Positions 32,104-41,541 of a stretch of 58,685 nucleotides of DNA are shown piece by piece; positions within the stretch are counted from its first letter, which is position 1, and each line of letters opens with the position of its first letter. Made by a program: the position numbers and the translations under genes. The notes beneath the pieces were generated by a model. That model was given only the letters and a program-made list of their open reading frames with translations. It was not told the DNA's origin and made no database searches. The stretch is from Porphyra umbilicalis. Lineage: Eukaryota; Rhodophyta; Bangiophyceae; Bangiales; Bangiaceae. Location of the stretch: contig KV919163.1 in the NCBI GenBank assembly GCA_002049455.2, forward strand, positions 1 through 58,685. Reading direction: 5' to 3'.

Positions 32104-34411
32104 ATGGCCACCCGCCGGACGCTGCTGCAGTACTCTGACGCGGAGCGGCAGTGGCTGTTTGCCGAAGATGGCAACGTCGAGCGGCGCCTCTCCGCGTCGG
32201 GCCTCCGCAACGCGGCGGTGTGGCGGACGACCGAAACGTTTTCGGGCGAGCCCTTCACGCAGGGCATGATGGACGCGCCGGACACGGCGTTGGGGATGGA
32301 CCTGGCGTATCTGGTTCGTTTGAGTGGGGGGGGGGGGGGGTGGAGGCGTGCCGGGTGGCGGCCGGCCGCGTCGGCGCGGCTGCACGCACTGGGGCAGCGC
32401 GGCCGAGCATTCCCGACTGATTTCACGACGGTTTCTTGGTCGGGATTTTAATGGCGGCTCGACGTACCGGAGGCTGTGGCCCATTCTCTGATGGAATATT
32501 GCGTGTGCGTCTGCGCCGTTGAACCGACATCTAACTATCCCTGCGATCGCCGCCCCCCCCTCGCGCTTCTATTGTTCTCTCTGCTCCTTTTGCTTTCCCG
32601 GTGAGAACAGCTGGTGCCCTTTGCGTGTGTCAATGGGCGCACGATGGGGTACGCGAGCATGGCCACCCGCTTCTGCATTTGGTTTGAGGAGCCCGAAGAC
32701 CCGAGCGCACCAGCCCCCCCCCCCCCCCCCCCCCCCTCCCCCTCGCCGTCGGCGGTGCGGCCCTGGTCAGCCCCCTCGTTGCCACCTCCGCGCCCGAGAC
32801 GCGCGCCCTCGCCACCGCCAACCCCATGACCTCTGGCCGCTTCCTCTACGACGAGGAGAACCACGAGCTGCTCATCCGCCTCAATTTCGCCGGCAACATC
32901 ACGGTGCTCCGCTACAAGATGATCCCCTCGTCGGGCATCCGCGAGCGGTCGGTGACGATGTTTGCCCCCCCCCCCGGCGACGACGGGTCGGGGGAGGTGC
33001 TCCCCAGCGTCGTGACCAGCCACCTCGACATCATCGACACGTGCTACGGGGGCCGCCACGGCGACGCGGCGCCGGGCGTGGAGGGGGGACCCTACCCGCC
33101 GCCGGCCGCCCTCGGCGCCGCCGAGGCGCTCGACCCGACCGCCGCCTCTGCCACCTTTACCCCGTCCGCCGCGACCGTCCGCACGAGCGTCGTGGACTTT
33201 GAAGGGTTTGGCGCGTCGGTCGCGGCGCGCCTCGGCGGCCTCTTCCAACCGTGCCTCTCGGGCGTCATGTTTGGCACCCCCTTTTCGCAAGACGCGGGCG
33301 GGTGGGTGGCCGACGGGCTGGCGTCGGCACAAACGTGCTTGCGCCTCGCCCCGCCCGAGGCGGTGGGGCCCCAGTCGGCGGCCCTGCCCGGCGGCGGGGG
33401 CGACTACCACTTCCACCCGACGCTCCCGTCGCTGCCGCCCGACGCCATGGACGCGCTCGAGCGGTCGTTTGCGTCGCTCGCGTTTGCGTCGACGCCAACG
33501 CGGGGGATGTCGGGGCGGCTCGCGCTCGAGGCGGGCGGGGGGGGGGCACCACCGCCGCCGCCGCCGCCGCGGCCGTCGAAGCGGTGGACGCTGCTGTGGC
33601 TGCGGCTGCCGCCGCCGCCGCCGCTGTTACCGCCGGCGGCGACCCGTCGACGCTCGACCTCATGGGCGCCTGGGCGCCCGAGGCGGCCTACCCGCCCGCC
33701 GCCGTCACAGCAGCTTGGGGCGCACCCGACGCGGGCCCCGTGGACCTCGGCCACAACGCGTACGCGGCGCTGCCGTTGCTTTCCCCCGTGTCCGAGCCCC
33801 TCCTCGACGGCGCGGCCGTGTACGCTGCCGCCGCCGCTGCGGCGGCCGCCGCCACCGCCGCGCCGGCGGGCGCGCCCGCCCCCCCGCCCCCGTCGTGGCC
33901 CCCCGCCGCCGAGGTGCCCCCGACGGCCGCCGCCGCCCCCCCCTATGGGTGGACGCAAGCCGACGCCCGCTGGACGGCCGCCGAGCCGCAGCTGATGGCC
34001 GCCCTCTACGGCACGCCCCCGCCGACGCTGCCGCCGCCCAACGGGCCATCGTCGTCGCATGGCGGGGCCGTCGGCGCACCGTCGACGCTGCCGCCGCCGT
34101 ATGCCGACGGGGGCCCGGCGGGGTCCCCCCCGTACCTCGTGCCGGCGGCGCCGCCCGTCGGTGCCCCGTCGGGCGCCGCCGCCGCCGACGCCTACGCGGC
34201 GGGCGGTGTGGCGGTGCACCCGCTGGGCGCGGCCATGGCCCCGCGGGGCGCGCCGGTTCACCCGCACGTGGCGCCGGCGCAGGCGCCGCCGGCGGCGCCG
34301 GCGAGTGGCGTGGCGAGCGAGGCGACCGACGTGCGGCCGAGCGCGGCGCAGATTGAAGGGTTTTCGCGCCTCTTTGCGGCTGCCGAGACGTCGAGCGAGA
34401 GTGTGGACTAG
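32104..34411 (+). CDS. Two-exon protein of unknown family with long low-complexity tail
   Basis: Exon 1 (32104-32313) starts in a GAGATGG context and encodes exactly 70 codons (YSDAERQWLFAEDGNVERRL; WRTTETFSGEPFTQGMMDAP). An intron of 297 nt (GTTCGT...GAACAG) joins in phase 0 to exon 2 at 32611 (LVPFACVNGRTMGYASMATR; FCIWFEEPED). After the C run at about 32719-32739 the frame changes and the protein continues with SGRFLYDEENHELLIRLNFA and IDTCYGG. A further change at the G run at about 33535-33546 leads to a Pro/Ala/Gly/Tyr-rich tail ending ...AAETSSESVD, TAG 34409-34411. The N-terminal ~250 residues look like a folded domain and the tail is disordered, a layout common in transcriptional regulators. 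I do not recognise the family. Downstream (34412-34701) is a short spacer before the methyltransferase, which runs towards this gene. Confidence 0.7.
32314..32610 (+). other. Intron of the 32.1-kb gene
   Basis: Donor GTTCGT after codon 70 and acceptor GAACAG after a T/C-rich stretch (about 32568-32600). Both sides are phase 0. It contains a 12-G run at about 32327-32340. Length 297 nt. Confidence 0.65.
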
Positions 34412-34701
34412 GGCAGGGCGGGGGAAGCGGGGGGGGGGGGGGGGGGGTCGGGATGGAAGTTGTGGATGCGGCTGCGAGAGCGCGAGGCAATCGGAGGAGA
34501 ATGCTAAAAAGAGGTGGTTGAGAAGGAAAAAACTACTAGCAACAGCGCGGGGGAGGGCGAGAGCGGGCAGTACAGAGGACACAGACGGAAGAGGGGCGAC
34601 TGACGCAAATAGATAAATAGCGACCGTCCCGGCCGTCTTGCCTGTGGAAGACGTGCGATGATCGGTCCGTCCGCTCCCGCATCCCCCCCCCCCCAGCCCG
34701 C

Positions 34702-35814
34702 CTACCCCCCCGGCGCACGCACCTTGCGCACGAGCAGGATGCCCTCCCGCACGGGGAGCATCACCTGCTCGACGCGCGGGTCCGCCGCGACGCGGCGCAC
34801 AAAGTCGTGGAGGCTCGCCCGGATCGGGTCGTCGGGCGCGTAGAGCAGGGAACACAGCGCATTGTCGGCCATGAGGGTGCCGCCCTCTGCGAGCATCGCC
34901 AGCCCCGCCTCGTAGTAGGCCCAGTAGTTGCCCTTGTCCGCGTCGAGAAACACGAGGTCGTACACCTCCCCCGCCGCGACCATGGCCGCCACCGCCGCCC
35001 GCGCGTCGCCGCGCAGCAGCCGCACCTTGTGCCCCGCCGGGGCGGCCGCAAACGCCGCCGCCGCCACGTCCGCCGCCGCGTCGTCGGCCTCAATCGTCAC
35101 GACGGTCGCGTCGTCGCCAACGACGCCGTCGGCAAACGCGAGCGCCGAGTAGCCCGTAAAGGTGCCAATGTCCAACACGCGCGACGCGCGGCTCATGGCG
35201 GCGAGGAAGGTGAGGAAGCGCCCCTCGAGGCCCCCAACCATGCACGGCGCAAAGAGGCCGGCGGCCGCCGTCGCGCGCGCAATCCCCACGTACGCCGCCG
35301 AGGGGGGGGTCGTCGCCGCCATGGCGTACTCCTCCGCCCCGTCGTGAAAGAGGGAGGGGTGGGGGAAGGGGGGGGCCGTGCGTGGCAGCGCCCAGCCCCC
35401 CCCACCGCCCCCCGCGTCGGCGCCGTCACTGTCAGTGCCGAGCGCCGCTGCCGCGGCGCGGCTGGAGGAGGTTGAAGCCGCCGCGTTGCGGTCCGCCTGC
35501 GCGGCCGCAATCCACGCATTGTACGCGCCAATGTTGTCGGCGGGCGGCGGCGGCGCGCCGGCCGACGCGTCGGCCCCGCCGGGCGACGACGGGGGGGGCG
35601 CCCCCGCCGACGCCACCAGTGGCAAGCGCCGGGGGCGGCGGCGAGACGGGTCGGCACCGCCGACGCGGCTGCCGCGCGGGGGGGGGAGCGCCGGTGCGCG
35701 GCGGCAGAGGCGGCCCGCGACCGGTGGCCCACGGGGCCCGCGGCCACCGCGGAGCACGGCCACCGGGGCGCAAAAGAGGAGGGCGGCCGCGCGGGGCGCC
35801 GTGGGGGAGACCAT
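34702..35814 (-). CDS. SAM-dependent O-methyltransferase, caffeoyl-CoA type (Methyltransf_3)
   Basis: One uninterrupted frame of about 370 residues from the ATG at 35814, chosen because the next 100 residues resemble an organelle transit peptide (Ala/Arg/Pro/Ser-rich). The catalytic domain covers the last ~220 residues. SAM motif I is VLDIGTFTGYSALAFA, followed by an acidic VVTIEADD. Then come YDLVFLDADKGNYWAYYEA, the metal-binding and active-site block typical of cation-dependent CCoAOMT-like enzymes, and GGTLMADNALCSLLY with the conserved Asp-Asn. The C-terminus VREGILLVRKV is also typical. Such enzymes methylate catechol-type hydroxyls using SAM and a divalent metal; the acceptor here is unknown. 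It is the only large gene in the window needing no frame correction. It is divergent from the membrane protein at 36732. Confidence 0.9.
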   Translation of the reverse strand: MVSPTAPRAAALLFCAPVAVLRGGRGPRGPPVAGRLCRRAPALPPPRGSRVGGADPSRRRPRRLPLVASAGAPPPSSPGGADASAGAPPPPADNIGAYNAWIAAAQADRNAAASTSSSRAAAAALGTDSDGADAGGGGGGWALPRTAPPFPHPSLFHDGAEEYAMAATTPPSAAYVGIARATAAAGLFAPCMVGGLEGRFLTFLAAMSRASRVLDIGTFTGYSALAFADGVVGDDATVVTIEADDAAADVAAAAFAAAPAGHKVRLLRGDARAAVAAMVAAGEVYDLVFLDADKGNYWAYYEAGLAMLAEGGTLMADNALCSLLYAPDDPIRASLHDFVRRVAADPRVEQVMLPVREGILLVRKVRAPGG

Positions 35815-36731
35815 CCTCGCCGCACCGAGCACCGACCGCGTCGCTGCCGGTGGCAAGGGAGACGCGTGCGCGCGCACCCGCAGGTGGGGTGGCAAGCGTC
35901 TGGCGTGTGCGCGTCACCCCCAGCAGGGATCCAGCAACGAGGTGCACGGCGCAGGCGGGCTCGTCCAGCGCGCCGTCCCGGCTCGGTTTGCATCCCTCGA
36001 TCAACCACTGCTGTACTACTGTACTTGTCCGTTCTGTCAGCAGTCTACGAGGAAGCCACACGTTGCAGATTACACACAGCCGACCGCCTCGGGAGCCAGC
36101 GCCGATCCGCCGTCTACATTGCGCGCCACGGGGCCGGTCGACGCCGCACGCGTGGCGGCCTCGTCACCCCCTGCCGCCGCACCCGCCTCCTCGTCGTGCC
36201 CCCCTGCCCGGGGAGCACCGGTGCCGCCGGCAGGCGCCCCGCCGCCGCCAACGTCGGCGGGTGGCGCTCCCCGCCGGCACCGCCACCGCGTCGGCCCCGG
36301 CGCCGCCGTCTTTTTACCCGCGGGGCGAGACGGGCTGCGGCGGTGGGGTGACCCCCGTCGCCGGCGGGTCTCGCTCACGTCCCCGCGCGCGGGCGCGCGG
36401 CGCGTCGGGCACCGCCACCGCCGCAGCAGTCGCCCCGCCCGCCACTCGGCGCCGCCGTCCCCCCCACCGCCGCCGGCCGCCGTTTGCCGCGCCGGCGCGG
36501 TCGTTGCGCGGCCGCCCCTGCTCCGCCGCAACTGCAGCCGCCGCCCCCCCCACCGCCCGCCGCGCCGCGTGTGGGCGCCGCGTCGCGTCGCGCCCGCCCC
36601 CCGCCGCGGCGGCGCCGCCGTGCCCCCGCCGCCGTCGGCGGGTGGGGCCGCGGCGGGTGCCGCGTCGCCCTTCCCCCCCTTCCCCTTCCCCCCCTTCCCC
36701 TTCCCCCCCCTCCCCCCCGCGCCCCGCCGCT
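35815..36731. other. Divergent promoter region
   Basis: About 0.9 kb between the minus-strand methyltransferase start and the plus-strand membrane protein start. The centre (about 35930-36080) is markedly less G+C-rich, with AGTA/TACT words (CTGTACTACTGTACTTG), and is the likeliest place for both core promoters. The remainder is C-rich with CCCTTCCCCTTCC repeats at 36670-36715, possibly a 5'-leader pyrimidine tract of the right-hand gene. Confidence 0.4.
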
Positions 36732-36950
36732 ATGGCACCCCCCCACCGGCGGCGGTGGCGCCGCCACCCCGCCGCCGCCGCCGCCACCACCACCCGCCTC
36801 GCCGTGGCCGCCATGGCCGCCGCCGCCGCCGCCGCCGCCGCCGTCGGGCTCCCCGCGGCCGTGTCGGCCGCGCCACTGGCCGCCGCCGCCGCCGCACTCG
36901 CGTCGCCGACGCCGCCGTCATTGACGGCGGCGACGGGGGATGCGACGCCC

Positions 36951-36999
<49 letters not shown>

Positions 37000-37253
37000 G
37001 GGCGGCGGTGGCGTCGCCGCTGGCGCGGGTGGCGCTCCCGCCCCCGGCCGGCGCGCTCGTGGCGCCGCCGCCGCCGCCGCCGCTCGGCGCGGGGGGGGTG
37101 CCGCCGCCGCCGCCGCCCGCGGTCGCCACCGTGCCGTCGGGGATGCCGCCGCGGCTGGAGGGGGGGGCACCCCCCGCCGCACCGCCGCCGCCGCCCGTGG
37201 GGGTGGGGGCGCCCGCCGCCGCCGCCGCCGCCGCCGACGTGATCCCGGCCGAC

Positions 37254-37296
<43 letters not shown>

Positions 37297-40200
37297 GGGC
37301 GGGGGTGGTGCCACCGCCGGTGGGCGCCCCCGCGGGTGACGACGGCGGCGCGTCCTTGGCCGCGGGCGTCGCCACGGGGGACTCCCCCCCGGACCTCGTG
37401 CCGTCGGTGGGGGCGGCGGCGGCGGGCCCCGCGGCGGGCGCCGGCACGCCCGCGGGCGCCGGCGGGGCCGCGGCGGACACGGCCGCCGACGCGGGGGTGG
37501 CGGCCGGCGGCGCACCCGCCGCCGCCGCCGCGAGCACGGGGGGGGCCGTCGGCCCCGCCGCCGACGCTTCGGCCGACGAGGCGACGGCGGCGGCGCCGCG
37601 CGCACCCGTCGCCGAACCGAGCGCGGTGGACGCCGCGCGCCCTGCCGCCGACGCTGCCGCCGACGCGGCGGCGGTGCGCGTCGTCGTCGGGCCCGCCGCC
37701 CCGGCCGACGGTGACGCGGGGGCGGCGGGGGCGCCCGCAGACGGTGCCGCCGTCCTGTTGGCGCCGTCCCTGGGGGTGTCGGCGCCCGTGATCGCGGCGG
37801 GGGGGGCGCCCGCCACGGTCGACGCGGCCGCCGCTGAGGCGCCATTGGCAGACGCTGCGGCCGCGCCACTATCAGCGGATGTAGTCGGCCCCATCCCCGC
37901 GGCGGCCGACGCGGCGGCGGGCGCGTCGGACGGCGGCGCCGCCGCACCCGGCGGGGCACCCCCCTGGTGCCCGTCGCGCCCGGTGTCGCCTCCCCGATCG
38001 TGGCGGTGGTGCCGTCAGACCCCGCCACCGCCATAGTCGGCCCGACAGAGGCGACGGCGGCAGGTGCGGTGGCGGCGACACCCGCCACGCCGCCTGTGGG
38101 GCCTGTGGCCGACGCCGGCGCGCCCGCCGTGACGGCGGCGGTGGCGGGGGAGGGGCCGGTGGCGGGGGCGCCCGCCACCGCTCCCGCCGCCGTCAGTGGG
38201 GCGGCGGCTGCCGCGGACAGCGACGGAGCGCCCGCCGCCGATGCGCCCCGCCCGCGCCTCCTGTCGGCGGCCTTGTCGGCCGACCAGACGGCGGTGGCGT
38301 TGCGGGTGGCGCCCGTCGGTCCGCCCGCCGCCGGCGCCACGCCCGCGTGCCTCGTCACCCCGTACGCGGCGGACGGGTCCGGTGGCGACCCGTTTTTGGT
38401 TCCCTCGACGGCCGTCGCCGACGGGGCGGCGGCGGTGGTGGGCGGCACCGCCACGGTGGGGTGTGGGCCCCTGCCGGCGGGCGTGACGCAGGTGGTCGTG
38501 TCGTGGTCGGCAGACGGGGTGGGGGGGTGGAGTGCCTCGCGGCTGGTCGTGCCGCCGCCCGCGTCGGCGGTTGTGGCGGCGGCCGACGGGCAGGCACCCG
38601 TCGACGTGGCGGGCGTGGGTGGGGACGGGGCGGCGGCCGCGGCGCCGGGTGGGACCGTCTTTGACGGCGGGCCGGTGGCGCCCGCTGGGGCGGCGGTCGT
38701 CGATGTCGACGGGGGGGGGGTTGGCGACGCCAAGGCCGAGGCGGCGGCCGACGGGGCGGCGGTGGCGAATGCCGCCGGGGCGGTGGCCGAGACGGCCGAC
38801 GGGGGGGGGGTCAGCGACCACGCCGAGGCGGCGGCTGACGGAGCGCGCGTGGTAGATGCCGCCGCCGCTGGCGGCGCGACGCTGTCGGACGGTGCCGCCG
38901 CCGCCGTCGGTGCCGACGGGACGGCGCTCGACGCGGCGGATGCGGCGGCGGCGGCGGGGGCGACGGAGGGGGGTGACGACGCCGCCCGTGCGCGCGCCGT
39001 CGGCGCGGCAGCAGTGGTGGCGGAGGACGTTGCAGACGCGGCCGCCGCCGACGGCGCCGCCGACGGGGCGGGCGCGGGGGCGGCCGACGGCGGCACCGTC
39101 GGCACCTTTGACGCCGACGGCGGCGGCGACGGCGGCGACGCGGCCACCGCCGTGGACGTGGCCGACGCGGCGGCCGCCGCCGGCGACGCTGCGGCCGCCG
39201 GCTGGTCAGACGTGCCCGCGTCGGCCGCGCCGGCGGCCGCGCCGGCGGGCGACGTGGCGGGCGACGCGGCGGGCTCTGCGGGGCCGACGGCGGGCGCGCC
39301 CGCCGGCGGGAACGTCGGCGACCCGGCCGCCGCGGCTGCCGCCCCGGGCGCGGGGGACCCCGCGGGGGACCCCGCGGCGGGCGCGACGGCCGACGCTGCG
39401 GGCGTCCACCCCTATGACCCGACCGACCCCTTTGGCGGGCAACCCGACGCGGCGATCGCCGCTGCCACGGCCGCCGCCTCTGCCGCCGCCGCCTCCGCCG
39501 CGTCGGCCGCCGCCGTCTCCCCCGTGGCGCACCTCGAGGCGGTGGAGGAGCGCCTCGTCGGCGGCGTGGGCGGCCTCCCCCCGCGGCCGACGCTCCCCAC
39601 CCTCGACGGCGCGGTTGGGGTGCGCGCCACGACGCGCTCCCGGGGGCCCCTCTTCCTCCTCCTCGCCATTGTCGGCGCGCTCGTCGCGGCCCTCCGGCGG
39701 CGGTCGGTGCGCGCGGGCGCGGTGGGGGCGGGTGGGTGGGGGGGGATGGCGCCGCCGCCGCCGGCCCGCGCCGCCTGCCGGCCGCCGCCCTCTCGCGGCT
39801 CTCCCAAGCGGCCGCCTCGGCGGCGGTGGTGGCGAGCGGCCTCCTCGCCCTCATCCCGTCGGGGTCGGGGGGCGCGGGGGGGGGGGGGGGGGGGGGCGCC
39901 ACGTACGCGGGGGCGCCGACGGGCGGCGGCGCCGCGGCGGCGCCAAAGGCCAAGGGTGGGGGGGGTGGCGGCTACGTGGCCGTGCCACAAACCGATGACG
40001 ACGGCGACGGCGGCGGCGGCTTTGTGGATGTGCCCTATGGTGGCGGCGGCGCCACCGCCGGCGCAGCCGCCGCCGCCGCCGCCGCGGCGCCCACGGCGGG
40101 CCGCCCCGCCGCCGCCCGCGACGCGGCCGATCCCGGCCCCGCCGAGGCGCCGCGGCCGGTGGCGGCGGGGAGCGACCACAGCTGGGACCGCTCGTGGGGC

Positions 40201-40359
40201 TCCTCGGCCGACGAGGAGGCGGGCGCGGACGGTGTGGACGGATGGGGGTCGGCCGACGAGGATGGGTGGGGGCCCCCCACCCCGACGCCACCGTCGTCGT
40301 GGGGGGGGGGGGGGGGGACCGTGCCGGCGGGAAGGATAGGCAAGGACCGCGTCGACTAG
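36732..40359 (+). CDS. Giant Ala-rich type I membrane protein with Ig/FN3-like core
   Basis: The ATG at 36732 starts a signal peptide (RRRWRR, hydrophobic Ala/Val core, cleavage near SAAPLA). About 900-1,000 residues of Ala/Gly/Pro/Asp-rich sequence follow, with poly-Ala runs from (GCG)n at about 36950-37000 and 37253-37297. A ~100-residue block (about 38250-38570) has higher complexity and two Cys (LLSAALSADQTAVALRVAPV; VTQVVVSWSADGVGGWSASR) and looks like a beta-sandwich domain. A transmembrane helix (LFLLLAIVGALVAAL, about 39648-39700) precedes RRR and a Gly-rich tail with YVAVPQTDDDGD, FVDVPYGG and DHSWDRSWGSSADEE, ending at TAG 40357-40359. Two frame changes, at CCCCCC near 37961 and a G run near 39740, are needed for a single protein. 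It is probably a cell-surface or wall-anchored glycoprotein. Family not recognised. Confidence 0.7.
36950..37001. repeat. (GCG)n trinucleotide repeat encoding poly-Ala
   Basis: About 15 consecutive GCG/GGC triplets. A similar array lies at 37253-37297. Both encode poly-alanine in the ectodomain of the membrane protein and are likely to vary in length. Confidence 0.85.
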
Positions 40360-40758
40360 CCGGCGTGGGGGGGGGGTCCCTGGCAGGCGCGGACGCGTCT
40401 GCTCCCCCTGTTTTGGCCCCCCCGTCGCGTTGTTTGTTTGCCTCCCTAACTGCTCACCGCCGCTGCGGCGCCCTTTCCAGTGGCCTGACGCCGTACGCTC
40501 CCCGACGGGGTCGTCGGCCACGCGCTCCCACCGTGCTGCGGCGGCGGCAGCAAACCAGTGGTACAAGATGACAGCGGGTCCCCGCACCCGCGCGGTGTTC
40601 CCTGCAAGCCCCCGCGCCCCGCACCCACACCGGTACCCCACGCGTGCGGGTGGCCGGCGCGGCCGAAAACGACTCGACGGCCGGCGCGCTGTCGCGCTTG
40701 TCCGCCGCCTCGCGCCTTTGTTTTTTCTCTGCTCTAGCTAGTGTCTATTCTACCTCGA

Positions 40759-40800
40759 AAGAGGATCAAATGATCCTCGTGAGGATCATTTGATCCTCTT
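40759..40800. repeat. Nested 42-bp palindrome with four GATC sites
   Basis: The left arm AAGAGGATCAAATGATCCTC and its exact reverse complement are separated by GT. Each arm is itself a smaller hairpin (GAGGATCA-AA-TGATCCTC). The sequence can therefore form one long stem or two small ones. It lies ~400 bp beyond the stop codon of the membrane protein, exactly where G+C falls. It could be a transcript 3'-end hairpin, a transposon terminus or a protein-binding site. Confidence 0.9.
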
Positions 40801-41436
40801 CCAGAATCGTCGATTCCAGGCCATCTGAGTAGGAAAACGGGCGATCTGGTCCCTACAGAATCACTGCGATGCGTTTCTCGTCGATACCAGCGCGCTGGGC
40901 CACAACGGCCCCGGTACAGCATGAAGAAGGCAGGGACTCTGTTATGTTTCTTTGAAAGAGGGATTCCCCTAGGTATGGTGCTCTTCTATAATGTGGCCAC
41001 GCTTGCTTGTGTATGTTTGTTGACAAGTAGATGTGGACCACTAAGTCTCGATGGTGGCCCGCTGACACGAGGCCGATTTCATCCAATGGGCGCACGTCAT
41101 TACAAGACGAGTGTCATGCTAGGTTCTGTTTGACACCGTGCCAACGGATGAAGTTGCAGCTCATCAGGCAATGCCAAAACCCCTCGTCCGCGCCGTGCGA
41201 CAGTGCGGCTGGACTGCGCAGCCGGGCGGGTGGCGGGATTCTTTGATGGGGTAGACGCCCTTGCTACCAGCCCAGCCATCCCAACCCGAGAGACAACCAC
41301 CGCGGCCCAAAAACGCCATTCTCACGGACAGGTCCATTGGGCCTGGGGAGATCTGGAAGGCGTCTTGATGAGCCATTGAGGGGAGCCATCGACGGATGTC
41401 CACCCCTCAGTGGCCAAACGACAGGTGCAGTATCAA

Positions 41437-41503
41437 CTGAGGCCATCTGAGGCCGTCTGAGGCCATATGTGGCCATATGTGGCCATCTGTGGCCCCAGTG
41501 GCC
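41437..41503. repeat. Degenerate ~11-bp tandem repeat
   Basis: Six units of the type CTGAGGCCATCTGAGGCCG / TATGTGGCCAT, period about 11 bp, drifting from GAGGCC to GTGGCC. It lies just upstream of the gene at 41542. Confidence 0.7.
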
Positions 41504-41541
41504 AGAATTGACGGTCATAAGTAGGCTCGCCGCAGGCGAGG

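Larger units (their letters stand above)
40360..41541. other. Boundary from G+C-rich gene island to mixed sequence
   Basis: G+C-rich to about 40,735, then an abrupt drop. It holds the nested palindrome at 40759-40800 and the GAGGCCATCT-type repeat at 41437-41503. No gene recognised; open frames are short. Confidence 0.45.

Noticed and set aside
36730..39147. 805-codon minus-strand frame opposite the membrane protein
   Set aside because: It is the complement of Ala/Gly/Pro codons; the plus strand has a signal peptide, an ordered core and a membrane helix.
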